64,000 nt of DNA from contig NZ_PVBN01000012.1 in the NCBI RefSeq assembly GCF_002968635.1, positions 62,001 through 126,000 on the forward strand, in the 5' to 3' direction. Below the pieces are notes generated by a model. It worked only from the letters and a program-made list of their open reading frames with translations, made no database searches and was not told the DNA's origin. Made by a program: the position numbers and the translations under genes. Below, one piece after another: positions 33,432-41,962 of the stretch. Origin of the DNA: Neorhizobium alkalisoli. Its GTDB lineage: Bacteria; Pseudomonadota; Alphaproteobacteria; Rhizobiales; Rhizobiaceae. The first letter of the stretch is position 1, and every line of letters starts with the position of its first letter.

Positions 33432-34580
33432 CTACATGCGCAGGCCCGGCACGGCGAGCGGATTGTCTTCCAGCGCCGCACGGTCGGGGCGGTCGACACG
33501 CGGCTGGCCGGTGAAGGCGGCGAAGAGATCCGAGACGAAAGCCTCCGGCAACCCCTGCGTAATCAGCACCATCCGGGTGCGCCGGTCGGATCCCTCCGGC
33601 CATTTCGCCAGACGCTGTGGCGGGTGGAAAACGCTCTGCACTCCATGCAGCACGAGCGGCCGGTCCAGATTGTCAGACAGCGCCACGACCGCCTTCATCC
33701 GCAGCAATTTCTCCCCGTGCGCCGAACGCAGAAGGTCGGTGAACATCTCGATCGCCATCGGATCGATCGGCTTGTCGTGAACGATCGAAAACGAGCGGAT
33801 GTCGTCACCGTGGCGGTTTACATCGTGGTGATGATGGTGATGACCGTGCCCTTGATGATCATCGTGATGGTGATCATGATGGCCGTCTGCGTGGCTGTCA
33901 TTCGCCAGTTCGTCGCGCAGCCAGCGATCCACGTCGGCGATCTTCGTTGCCGGGTCGTAGAGGCCGTTCTCGAGGATCGCCGCCACGCCGGCTCCTTCGC
34001 TGTCGCCATCCATCATCGGCGCGCGCGGATTAAGCGTAGCCAGACGCGCCCTGAGAGCGCCGATCTGCGTCGCATCCGCCATGGAAAGTTTCGAAATGAC
34101 CAGCCTATCCGCCACTGCGGCCTGCTTCACCGCCTCCGGATGACGGTCCAGCGTCGAAAGTCCGTTCACTGCATCGACCAGCGTCACGACGCCGTCGAGC
34201 TCGAAGTTCTGTGCTATGACCGGGTTGCCCATCACCGACTGCATGACCGGCGCCGGATCGGCAAGGCCGGTCGTCTCGATCACCACCCGGCGGATCGGCT
34301 TCAAACGGCCCGTCTGGATGCCGTCCATCATATATGCAAGCGTATCGACGAGTTCCCCCCGGACCGTGCAGCAGAGGCAACCGTTGGAAAGCTCCACCAG
34401 TGCGTCGCCAGACGCTTCGACGAGGAAATTGTCGATGCCGACCTCGCCGAATTCATTGATGATGACGGCCGTATCGCTGGTGCTCGGGTCCTTGAGGATG
34501 CGATTGAGAAGCGTCGACTTTCCGGCACCGAGAAAGCCGGTGAGGATGGAAACCGGGATTCGGTTGTGGATAGAAGACAT
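33432..34580 (-). CDS. COG0523 CobW/ZNG1-type GTPase metallochaperone
   Basis: A 382-residue G3E GTPase. Walker A GFLGAGKST has K21, and the NGCLCC motif gives the metal-binding CxCC with C68, C70 and C71. A long His-rich loop near residues 228-252, with nearly 20 His, precedes the C-terminal CobW_C domain. Such proteins deliver zinc or another divalent metal to client enzymes. The gene is not adjacent to cobS/cobT, so a cobalamin role is not implied. The next gene upstream on this strand encodes a D,D-carboxypeptidase. Confidence 0.85.
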   Translation of the reverse strand: MSSIHNRIPVSILTGFLGAGKSTLLNRILKDPSTSDTAVIINEFGEVGIDNFLVEASGDALVELSNGCLCCTVRGELVDTLAYMMDGIQTGRLKPIRRVVIETTGLADPAPVMQSVMGNPVIAQNFELDGVVTLVDAVNGLSTLDRHPEAVKQAAVADRLVISKLSMADATQIGALRARLATLNPRAPMMDGDSEGAGVAAILENGLYDPATKIADVDRWLRDELANDSHADGHHDHHHDDHQGHGHHHHHHDVNRHGDDIRSFSIVHDKPIDPMAIEMFTDLLRSAHGEKLLRMKAVVALSDNLDRPLVLHGVQSVFHPPQRLAKWPEGSDRRTRMVLITQGLPEAFVSDLFAAFTGQPRVDRPDRAALEDNPLAVPGLRM

Positions 34581-34595
34581 GATCTATTCCAATGC

Positions 34596-35699
34596 TCAGA
34601 AAGTCGGGCGCGGCTGCGGGATCGGCACGTTCGCGATCTCGTTCGTGCCTGCGGTCGCGGCGACTGGCTCGCTCCCGGGAATAAGCCCTGCGAAGCTGTA
34701 GACCGGCGGCCGAGTCATCTCGTGGATATAAGGCGAATGCATTACCGTCCGGCCGGCGTCGTCGCGGTTCTCGCTGCGCACCTTGGCGGCCTTCGGGTTG
34801 CAGATCTCGGCGCTGACATCGTTGACCGCCGCCGTGTTGCCATAGGGGGCAAGCGACGAGAGCGGCACGCCGTCGGCGGACGAGGCCATGAGCCCTTGCT
34901 GCAGGAGGTTGGCAGAATCATCCGCACGCCCCGCGAGGCTGTCGGATCCGAGGACCACGGAGACCACCGTGCGGCCGTCGCGGGTCGCAGACGAGACCTG
35001 GTTGAAACCCGAGGCGCAGATGAAGCCGGTCTTCATGCCGTCGGCACCGTCGAACCGCCCGATCAGGGTATTGTAGTTCGGATAGTCCTTCTTGCCGGTG
35101 CTGATCCCTTCCAGGGAGAAATAGCCCTGATACTCCGGGAACTCGCGCTTCAGCTGAAGCGCCAGCACGGCAAGGTCGCGCGCGGTGGTATATTGCCCTT
35201 TGCCGGGCAAGCCGTGGGGATTGATGAAGCGGGTCGAGTTCATGCCGAGACGCGTCGCTTCGCTGTTCATCAGAGCGACGAACTGATCGACCGAACCGCC
35301 GACCGTTTCCGCAACCGAGACGGCGATGTCATTGGCCGATTTCACGAGCAGGATCTTGAGCGCGCTATCCATCGTGAGCTTGGAGCCGGGCTTGAAGTAC
35401 ATCTTGCTCGCCGGCTGGTCCGCAGCCTTCTTGCTCATGACAACAGGCGTATCCAGCGCGAGCTTTCCGCTCTTCAGCGCCTTGAAGGTGACATAGGCCG
35501 TCATCAGCTTGGTCAGCGATGCCGGATACCATTTCCGGAACGCGTCCTCATGGGCGATCACGCGGCCGGTGCGGACATCGACCACCATCTTCGGATTGGC
35601 CGCCGCACTGCCGGCAGAGGCAAGAAGGCCGAAGGCCACCACAGTTGAGATCGTCCGGGTGGAAAACCCGGAGCGGATGCGAGAAATCGGCAAGATCAT
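34596..35699 (-). CDS. D-alanyl-D-alanine carboxypeptidase (peptidase S11)
   Basis: A low-molecular-weight PBP trimming the pentapeptide stem of peptidoglycan in the periplasm. The 367-residue protein has a signal peptide and all three active-site motifs: S61-L-T-K64, S120-A-N122 and K222-T-G224. The C-terminal extension is low complexity and lacks an obvious amphipathic anchor. The ATG at 35699 is near an imperfect GAGGG site. It lies 15 bp upstream of the CobW-type gene on the same strand, so is probably cotranscribed. Confidence 0.9.
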   Translation of the reverse strand: MILPISRIRSGFSTRTISTVVAFGLLASAGSAAANPKMVVDVRTGRVIAHEDAFRKWYPASLTKLMTAYVTFKALKSGKLALDTPVVMSKKAADQPASKMYFKPGSKLTMDSALKILLVKSANDIAVSVAETVGGSVDQFVALMNSEATRLGMNSTRFINPHGLPGKGQYTTARDLAVLALQLKREFPEYQGYFSLEGISTGKKDYPNYNTLIGRFDGADGMKTGFICASGFNQVSSATRDGRTVVSVVLGSDSLAGRADDSANLLQQGLMASSADGVPLSSLAPYGNTAAVNDVSAEICNPKAAKVRSENRDDAGRTVMHSPYIHEMTRPPVYSFAGLIPGSEPVAATAGTNEIANVPIPQPRPTF

Positions 35700-35850
35700 C
35701 CCTCGTTCGAAACAGCTTAACGAGTGTGGCGCATATGCGGCCTATGTGGCCAAGCAATGGCAAAGAACATGGATTGCGTCAATCAGGATGGGCACTATCT
35801 TCGGGGGAGGACGATTCATATCCGCGTGAGTAACGAGAACAGGATACATT

Positions 35851-37014
35851 ATGCCAATTTTGAACCGGGCCGCCGAACTTCAGGGCGAAGTCAGCGAGTG
35901 GCGACGATATCTTCACGAAAATCCTGAAATCCTTTACGAAGTCGAAAATACGGCGTCCTTCGTTGCCGCGAAACTGAAGGCATTCGGCGTCGACGAGATT
36001 GCGACGGGGATCGGACGTACCGGCGTCGTCGGCATCATCCGCGGCAAGGGCACCGAGGGCCGTACGATCGGACTGCGCGCCGACATGGATGCCCTGCCTC
36101 TTACCGAGCTGACCGACAGGCCATGGGCTTCGAAGGCTGCCGGCAAGATGCATGCCTGCGGCCACGACGGCCACATCTCCATGCTGCTCGGTGCGGCGAA
36201 ATACCTCGCCGAGACCCGCAATTTCAACGGCACCGTCGCCTTGATCTTCCAGCCCGCCGAGGAAGGCGGCGCCGGCGCGCTGGCGATGATCGAGGATGGC
36301 ATGATGGAACGCTTCGGCATCGAAGAAGTCTACGGAATGCACAACATGCCGGGCATTCCGCTCGGCCAGTTCGCTATCCGCAAGGGCGGCATCATGGCCG
36401 CTCCGGACCGCTTTACCATCACGATCAGCGGCCGAGGCGGCCACGCGGCCCAGCCTCACCGGACCGTCGACCCGATCTTCATCGGTTCGCAGCTCGTCGG
36501 CAGCCTGCAGGCAATTGCGGCGCGCAATGCCGACCCGGTCCGTTCGGTCGTCATTTCGGTGACCCGCTTCGACGCCGGCACGACCCACAACATCATTCCG
36601 GACCAGGCGACGCTGTGGGGCACGGTACGGACGCTCAGCGAAGAGATGCGTGATCTGGCCGAGACGCGAATCCGACAGATCGTCGATGGCATCGTCAGCG
36701 CTCATGGCGCGGAAGCGGTGATCGAATATGAGCGCAGGTGTCCCGTGACCGTCAACCACGACCAGGAAACCGAACATGCGATCCGGGTGGCGACCGAGGT
36801 GGTGGGAGCGTCCAACGTGGACGCGAATGTCGACCCGAGCATGGCGGGCGAAGATTTTGCCTTCATGCTGAAAAGCCGGCCGGGCGCCTTCATCTTCATC
36901 GGCAACGGAGATACGGCAGCACTCCACAACCCACGTTACGACTTCGACGACGAAGCGATCTCTTATGGCATTTCCTATTGGGTTCGGCTGGTCGAGCAGA
37001 GGCTGACGGAATGA
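35851..37014 (+). CDS. M20 family amidohydrolase (hippurate hydrolase-like)
   Basis: A 387-residue metallopeptidase of the M20D aminoacylase/hippurate hydrolase group. The binuclear metal motif is MHACGHDGH with H101, C103 and H105, followed by FQPAEEGGAGA with the catalytic Glu, YGMHNMPG, and the C-terminal MAGEDFAF motif. It probably removes acyl groups from amino acids; substrate is unknown. It is divergent from the carboxypeptidase gene and precedes the tRNA-Arg gene by 54 bp. Confidence 0.88.
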   Translation: MPILNRAAELQGEVSEWRRYLHENPEILYEVENTASFVAAKLKAFGVDEIATGIGRTGVVGIIRGKGTEGRTIGLRADMDALPLTELTDRPWASKAAGKMHACGHDGHISMLLGAAKYLAETRNFNGTVALIFQPAEEGGAGALAMIEDGMMERFGIEEVYGMHNMPGIPLGQFAIRKGGIMAAPDRFTITISGRGGHAAQPHRTVDPIFIGSQLVGSLQAIAARNADPVRSVVISVTRFDAGTTHNIIPDQATLWGTVRTLSEEMRDLAETRIRQIVDGIVSAHGAEAVIEYERRCPVTVNHDQETEHAIRVATEVVGASNVDANVDPSMAGEDFAFMLKSRPGAFIFIGNGDTAALHNPRYDFDDEAISYGISYWVRLVEQRLTE

Positions 37015-37068
37015 GCAAGACAAAAGGCTTGGCTTAGCGCCTCACCTTTTGTATGGATTTCCTCACGT

Positions 37069-37145
37069 GGTCCCATAGCTCAGCAGGATAGAGCGCAGGA
37101 TTCCTAATCCTGAGGCCGATGGTTCGAATCCATCTGGGATCACCA
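37069..37145 (+). tRNA. tRNA-Arg (anticodon CCT)
   Basis: A 77-nt cloverleaf. Acceptor stem GGTCCCA pairs with TGGGATC, allowing one G-U pair. The D arm has GCTC..GAGC, the anticodon stem is CAGGA/TCCTG with loop TTCCTAA giving CCT, and the T arm carries GGTTCGAATCC. CCA is encoded. It decodes AGG (Arg). No integrase gene or repeated 3' half was noticed nearby. Confidence 0.95.
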
Positions 37146-37325
37146 TTTCATCACAATCGCCCATGCGATTCCGCGTTCCGCACCTCTCCGCTCATCACAC
37201 CTTCCATAAGCGCAAGGATTTATTACCCTTTTCGGGGCCTATAGATTTGTCTTGATCGGACGCGGCGTTTGGGGCAAATCTTTCACGCCGAAATGATTTG
37301 TGAACATTCTATGGCGGGGACGCTC

Positions 37326-38111
37326 ATGGCGGCTATTGAATACTCCCTTTTTCGAAGGGCGGTTTTCCTTACCGGGATCCTTCTTCTGGCGGGTTGCACC
37401 TCGTCCCAGACCACCTCGGCCATCAAGAGCGAGGGGGTCAAGACGTCCGCTCCCATTGGCAACATCCCGAAGAAACAGCTGTACAACTACACGGCGTCGG
37501 ACCGCGAGTGCCTGAAACGCGCCATGTATTTCGAATCGAAGCGGTCGAGCCGGGACGGTTTGATGGCCGTCGGCACGGTGGTGATGAACCGGATGACGTC
37601 CGGAGCCTACCCCGGCACGATCTGCGGCGTCGTCGGCCAGGAACGGCAGTTCGCGCCGGGTGTGATGACGCGACCACTGAAAGAACAGGCGGCGGTCGAG
37701 CTGGATGAAGCCGCTGACGCCATCCTTCGGGGCGAGCGCAATCCTCAGGTGAAAGAGGCCATGTTCTTTCATCGCGCGGGTCTGAGATTTCCCTACGACA
37801 ATATGCACTACGTCACCGTCGCCGGTGGCAACGCCTTCTACGAGAAACGCGGCGATGACGGCGAGCTGCAGACCCCCGCACCCAAGCCGGCGGATGAATA
37901 TATCCTGAGCTTTGCGCCTCATCTTTCCACATCGCCGGCGCTTATGGCCGTCAACGACGTCCAGCAGGCGAGCGTTGTGGCAGAAGCGGACGATCTCCCG
38001 CTGCCGCTGCAGGCTCCCGTGCCGCTTCAGCGACCGCAGCTTGCCAGCCTTTCGAGCAGCCAAATGGTCATGGCGCCGCAAGTGTGGTCCCTTCCCGCGA
38101 CACGGCGGTGA
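37326..38111 (+). CDS. cell-wall hydrolase (SleB/Hydrolase_2) lipoprotein
   Basis: A 261-residue lipoprotein with lipobox LLAGC (lipidated Cys 24) and a Hydrolase_2 domain (PF07486), of the kind in Bacillus SleB and in many Gram-negative cell-wall hydrolases. The domain begins at CLKRAMYFESK and includes AVGTVVMNRMTS, TICGVVGQ and an FPYDNMHYVTVAGGNAFY tail. A Pro-rich C-terminal part follows. The ATG at 37326 has GGGGA upstream. The 180 bp before it hold no recognisable feature. Confidence 0.82.
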   Translation: MAAIEYSLFRRAVFLTGILLLAGCTSSQTTSAIKSEGVKTSAPIGNIPKKQLYNYTASDRECLKRAMYFESKRSSRDGLMAVGTVVMNRMTSGAYPGTICGVVGQERQFAPGVMTRPLKEQAAVELDEAADAILRGERNPQVKEAMFFHRAGLRFPYDNMHYVTVAGGNAFYEKRGDDGELQTPAPKPADEYILSFAPHLSTSPALMAVNDVQQASVVAEADDLPLPLQAPVPLQRPQLASLSSSQMVMAPQVWSLPATRR

Positions 38112-38136
38112 TTCCGCGACCTTTCGCGCGATTAAG

Positions 38137-38673
38137 TCAAACCACCGCAGCCGGCCCTTGCGAAATCCGCTTCGGTCGCACCAACCGCACCGTGCCGCGA
38201 CACATCGCACCGAACAGAGCTGCAATCAGCCAGCCGCAGAACAATCCCCCGCCAGCCCAGATCAAGCCTGCGAAGTCCACTGGCACCGCCGGCACAAAAT
38301 CGCGCCAGGCATTGGCGAAGGTGGTGGAATCCGGGTGTCGTATAACCACCAGAGGCCTTCTGAGCGGCGCCGCGAGCAGAAGTTCCTGCCGCTGCTCTTC
38401 CAGCATCTCATAACGCGCGAAAGTACGGCGCATAGCTTCACCCTGACGCCGCAGGAATGTCTCCGGCGAAGCGGAATAGATGTTGAGCGCCGTTTGGCGA
38501 TCCAGGCCGCTGTGATTGGCCTGGGCGTCGAACTCGGAAATCAGGATCTTGAGTTCGTCCAGCGCTCCTCCGATCCGTTGCCTATATTGCTGCGCGAATT
38601 CCGGCGCCTGCGAAAGGAAGATGCCGCCGAGGAGCGCCATCGCCATCGTAAACATTCTTCCGAGCATCAACAT
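38137..38673 (-). CDS. DUF2937 membrane protein
   Basis: A 178-residue protein with N-terminal and C-terminal transmembrane helices (about residues 4-20 and 140-165) around a coiled, charged central region that contains QYRQRIGGALDELKILISEFD. This matches DUF2937, a family of unknown function common in Proteobacteria. The ATG at 38673 has GAGG six bases upstream. It converges on the cell-wall hydrolase gene. Confidence 0.75.
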   Translation of the reverse strand: MLMLGRMFTMAMALLGGIFLSQAPEFAQQYRQRIGGALDELKILISEFDAQANHSGLDRQTALNIYSASPETFLRRQGEAMRRTFARYEMLEEQRQELLLAAPLRRPLVVIRHPDSTTFANAWRDFVPAVPVDFAGLIWAGGGLFCGWLIAALFGAMCRGTVRLVRPKRISQGPAAVV

Positions 38674-38851
38674 GATGGACCTCAAACCTCGCTTTCGTCT
38701 CAACGGGACACAGGTTGAAAGGTTGCTTTCGTGCCTGTGGACATCCTCCGCAGCCCGCCAGCCTCGGATTGCATGGAAGGTTAACCGATCATAAAAATCC
38801 TGCTGCCGCATGTGGGGTAGCGGCGAATTACTCGAGGGGCTTTCAATCAAA

Positions 38852-39382
38852 ATGAAACTGCGTTTTTCCCGCGTGGCCGCACTGGGGGTGCTGGCCGTCA
38901 TCGTAGCCGGTTGCACGACGACCGAAGAGGCCAACAAGGCGATCCAATCCAGGTGGATAGGTCAGCCGGTTGACTCCTTCTTCACCTACTACGGCCCACC
39001 CGTCTCTTCCTTTCCGCTGAACGACGGCGGAACGATCTATACCTGGGTCGGCGGTGAGACGACCCGCTATGTCCCGGCCCAATACCAGACGCCACAACCG
39101 GTCAACCAGGATGCCAACCGGGTTACGCGCACGACGACCGAGACGCACAGGAGGGCTGACGGAAGCACCGTCACGACCACCAAGAGCTCGTCCTTCGGCA
39201 TTTCGGCTCAACCGGTCGCGCCACAGATGATATCGCCGGCCCGCACGGAAGACCTCTTCTGCGAATTGCAGATCACGACGGGTCCGGACAAGTCGATCCG
39301 CATGCTGCGCGCGACGAACGATACGGATGGCGAAGGCTTCAGCTTCTCACGCTGCGCCGAGGTCATGGGCGTCAAGAAGTAG
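38852..39382 (+). CDS. envelope lipoprotein of unknown function
   Basis: A 176-residue lipoprotein with lipobox VAGC (lipidated Cys 21). The mature part begins with TTTEEANKAIQSRWIGQPVDSFFTYYGPP, a pattern of short SmpA/OmlA-like or DUF-type outer-membrane lipoproteins, and continues with a Thr-rich segment and a C-terminal domain containing two cysteines (LFCELQIT, SRCAEVMG) that could form a disulphide. Homologues in rhizobia are annotated only as hypothetical. Divergent from the DUF2937 gene. Confidence 0.7.
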   Translation: MKLRFSRVAALGVLAVIVAGCTTTEEANKAIQSRWIGQPVDSFFTYYGPPVSSFPLNDGGTIYTWVGGETTRYVPAQYQTPQPVNQDANRVTRTTTETHRRADGSTVTTTKSSSFGISAQPVAPQMISPARTEDLFCELQITTGPDKSIRMLRATNDTDGEGFSFSRCAEVMGVKK

Positions 39383-39388
39383 GCTCTA

Positions 39389-40606
39389 TCAGCGCGGCCG
39401 GACGTGTTCCATCCGAAAGCCGAGCCCGATCAGCCGGCCGGCAAGATGAGCGAGTACCGGCCAGCGCGCAATGCCGCGGATGAAGGCGGGCGGGCCTTGG
39501 CGTTTCTGCTCGACCGCCTGATCGCTGCGCCGGCTGCTGCGCATCATCAGCTGCAGTTTTTGCGTCGCCTTGGTGGGGAAGCTGCGGCGCTTCTCGACCG
39601 CCGCCAGATCTCCATCGGAAAGGCGGCCGTTGCGAAGCGGCTCGGACAGGATATTGGCGGCAGCGACCGCGTCCTGGATGGCCAGGTTGACGCCGACACC
39701 GCCGATCGGCGACATGGCATGAGCTGCATCGCCGATGCAGAGAAGGCCGGGACGCCACCACTGTTTCAGTCGATCGATCCGCACCGTAAGCAGGCTCGTG
39801 TCGTCGAAACTGCCGATTTCCCGCATTCGATCGGCCGGCAGCGGCGACACGTCGACCACCATCTGGCGGAAGGTCTCGAGCCCTCTCTCGCGGATTTCTG
39901 CAAAAGTGCCGCGGCGGATGACATATCCGCACTGCCAATAATCGCCGCGGTCGATCAGCACAAAACCCTGGCGCGGGCCGGCATGCCCCATTACCTCGTT
40001 CGGATCGCCCGGCTGCTTGGAAAGTTTCATCCAGATCACTTCGCTCGGCACGCCGAAATTCTCGACGGCAAGCCCGGCCTTTTCCCGCACCACTGAATTG
40101 CGGCCGTCCGCGCCGACGACCAGCTTCGAATGAATGTCGAACTTGCCTTCCGGCGTCTCGACTTCCAGGCCGACGACTTTGCCTCGCTCTTCCAGAAGAT
40201 CCGTCACCTTCGCCTGCATGATCAGTCGGAAGTTCGGGAAGTGCTGCGCCTGGGCAGCCACGAAATTCAGGAAATCCCATTGCGGCATGAAGGCGATGAA
40301 GCGGTTCCTGACCGGCAGTCGGGAAAAATCGGCAATGGTGACCGTGAGTCCGCCCATTTCGGCGGAAAGCCTCGGCGCCCGCCTATGCGGGAGTTTCAGG
40401 AATTCCTCGATTATACCGAGCTCGTGCATGATCTCCAGCGTCGAGGGGTGGATGGTGTCGCCCCGGAAGTCGCGGAGAAAATCTGCGTGCTTTTCAACGA
40501 CCGTGACGTCCACGCCGGCGCGCGCCAGAAGGAAACCCAGCATCAGTCCCGCAGGCCCTGCACCCGCAATGACGCATGCCGTCTGAATGTCTCGCATCTG
40601 GTTCAT
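39389..40606 (-). CDS. FAD-dependent monooxygenase (UbiH/PobA-like)
   Basis: A 405-residue class A flavin monooxygenase. The N-terminal dinucleotide-binding fold has GAGPAGLMLGFLLARAGVDV and ends with VVEKH. The DG motif appears as VVGADGRNSVVR, and the second FAD motif as GDAAHAMSPIGGVGVNLAIQDA. Such enzymes hydroxylate aromatic rings or quinones; the substrate is not predicted. The ATG at 40606 is preferred over an ATG 14 codons upstream. It is divergent from dxr. Confidence 0.85.
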   Translation of the reverse strand: MNQMRDIQTACVIAGAGPAGLMLGFLLARAGVDVTVVEKHADFLRDFRGDTIHPSTLEIMHELGIIEEFLKLPHRRAPRLSAEMGGLTVTIADFSRLPVRNRFIAFMPQWDFLNFVAAQAQHFPNFRLIMQAKVTDLLEERGKVVGLEVETPEGKFDIHSKLVVGADGRNSVVREKAGLAVENFGVPSEVIWMKLSKQPGDPNEVMGHAGPRQGFVLIDRGDYWQCGYVIRRGTFAEIRERGLETFRQMVVDVSPLPADRMREIGSFDDTSLLTVRIDRLKQWWRPGLLCIGDAAHAMSPIGGVGVNLAIQDAVAAANILSEPLRNGRLSDGDLAAVEKRRSFPTKATQKLQLMMRSSRRSDQAVEQKRQGPPAFIRGIARWPVLAHLAGRLIGLGFRMEHVRPR

Positions 40607-40740
40607 CGCCTTGTTTCGCCCGTGGACGTGGAAAGGATCAAGCTGCACTTGGTCGCAGCCGGACTTGAAATCAAGCCCGCTCTTGTGAGCCGCGACTTTC
40701 GCTTGTAGACCAGCGGCAGCTTCGTGAAACAGGAAAGATC

Positions 40741-41928
40741 ATGGCCGAAACCGGCAAACGTCGCATCAGCATCCTCGGCTCTACCGGCTCGATCGGCGTC
40801 AACACGCTCGATGTGGTAAACCAGCTCGGCGGGCGCGACGCTTTTGAGGTCGTGGCCATTACCGGCAACGCCAATATCCAGCTTCTGGCCGAGCAGGCAA
40901 AAAGCTGCGGCGCAAAGCTTGCCGTGACGGCCGACGAAACACACTATGCTGCGCTGAAGGATGCGCTGGCCGGCAGCGGTATCGAGACTGCCGCGGGCCG
41001 GGAGGCTTTGATCGATGCCGGCGCACGCGATTCGGACTGGGTCATGGCCGCAATCGTCGGCACCGCCGGTCTTGCCCCGACGCTTGAGGCGGCAAAACGC
41101 GGCGCCGATATCGCTCTCGCCAACAAGGAATGTCTCGTCTCGGCCGGCGAGCTCTTCGTCAAGGCTGTAGCCGAGGGCGGCGGCCGGCTGATCCCGGTCG
41201 ACAGCGAGCATAGCGCGATCTTCCAATCGCTGGAGGATGACCAGCACCATGCCGTCGAGCGCATCGTGTTGACGGCGTCCGGCGGCCCGTTCCGCACCTG
41301 GACGCGTGAACAGATGGCGGGCGTGACGGCCGAAGTTGCCCGCGCACATCCCAATTGGTCGATGGGCCTGAAAATCTCGATCGGCAGCGCCTCGATGTTC
41401 AACAAGGCGCTCGAGATGATCGAGGCGAAACATCTGTTCAACCTTCGCCCCGACCAGATCGAAGTGATCATCCATCCGCAGTCGGTAATCCACTCGATGG
41501 TGGGCTACACGGACGGCTCGGTACTCGCACAACTCGGCTGCCCCGACATGCGCACCGCGATTGGTTACGCCCTGACCTATCCCAACCGGCCGAGGCTGGA
41601 TGTCGAGCGTCTGGACTTCGCCAAGCTGGCGCGGCTGGACTTCGAGGCTCCCGATGAGGTGAGGTTCCCGGCCTTGAGGCTTGCGCGGACGGCATTGGAG
41701 CGTGGCGGCGTCCAGGGAGCGGTGATGAACGCGGCGGAGGAAATCGCCTTCCACGCCTTCTGCGCGGGACGTATCGGTTTCCTGAGCATGGCCGACGTTG
41801 CCGAACAGGTGATGGATGCGATGGAGAACCATGGCGCGGCAAGCTCCATGGACGAGGTCTTTGCAGCCGACGACGCGGCGAGGCGCGGGGCCGGCGAAAT
41901 CATCGCCCGAATGGAAATGGCCGCATAA
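40741..41928 (+). CDS. dxr: 1-deoxy-D-xylulose-5-phosphate reductoisomerase
   Basis: Second enzyme of the MEP isoprenoid pathway, using NADPH and a divalent metal. The 395-residue protein begins with the NADPH-binding ILGSTGSIG, has NKECLVSAGELF, the metal/substrate PVDSEHSAIFQSL and the HPQSVIHSMV helix, all typical for Dxr. The gene is probably monocistronic: a long hairpin terminator starts within its last codons. Confidence 0.97.
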   Translation: MAETGKRRISILGSTGSIGVNTLDVVNQLGGRDAFEVVAITGNANIQLLAEQAKSCGAKLAVTADETHYAALKDALAGSGIETAAGREALIDAGARDSDWVMAAIVGTAGLAPTLEAAKRGADIALANKECLVSAGELFVKAVAEGGGRLIPVDSEHSAIFQSLEDDQHHAVERIVLTASGGPFRTWTREQMAGVTAEVARAHPNWSMGLKISIGSASMFNKALEMIEAKHLFNLRPDQIEVIIHPQSVIHSMVGYTDGSVLAQLGCPDMRTAIGYALTYPNRPRLDVERLDFAKLARLDFEAPDEVRFPALRLARTALERGGVQGAVMNAAEEIAFHAFCAGRIGFLSMADVAEQVMDAMENHGAASSMDEVFAADDAARRGAGEIIARMEMAA

Positions 41929-41942
41929 GCGGCCATTTGTTC
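41915..41942 (+). terminator. intrinsic terminator overlapping the dxr stop
   Basis: AAATGGCCGC (41915-41924) pairs perfectly with GCGGCCATTT (41929-41938) around the tetraloop ATAA, which contains the dxr stop codon. TTTGTTC follows. The symmetrical A-run and T-run would let it act in both directions between the convergent dxr and hemA. Confidence 0.65.
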
Positions 41943-41962
41943 ATCCAGGCTTTCAAATCGGG

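Noticed and set aside
33826..33900. GATGATGGTG-type triplet runs
   Set aside because: They encode, on the other strand, the His-rich loop of the GTPase; no non-coding repeat is needed.
33624..35648. 674-codon plus-strand open frame
   Set aside because: Antisense to the CobW-type GTPase and the D,D-carboxypeptidase genes; translation is Arg/His/Asp-rich with no domain.
37069..37145. tRNA-Arg as an integration site for a mobile element
   Set aside because: No integrase, no duplicated tRNA 3' end and no change in gene style were noticed on either side.
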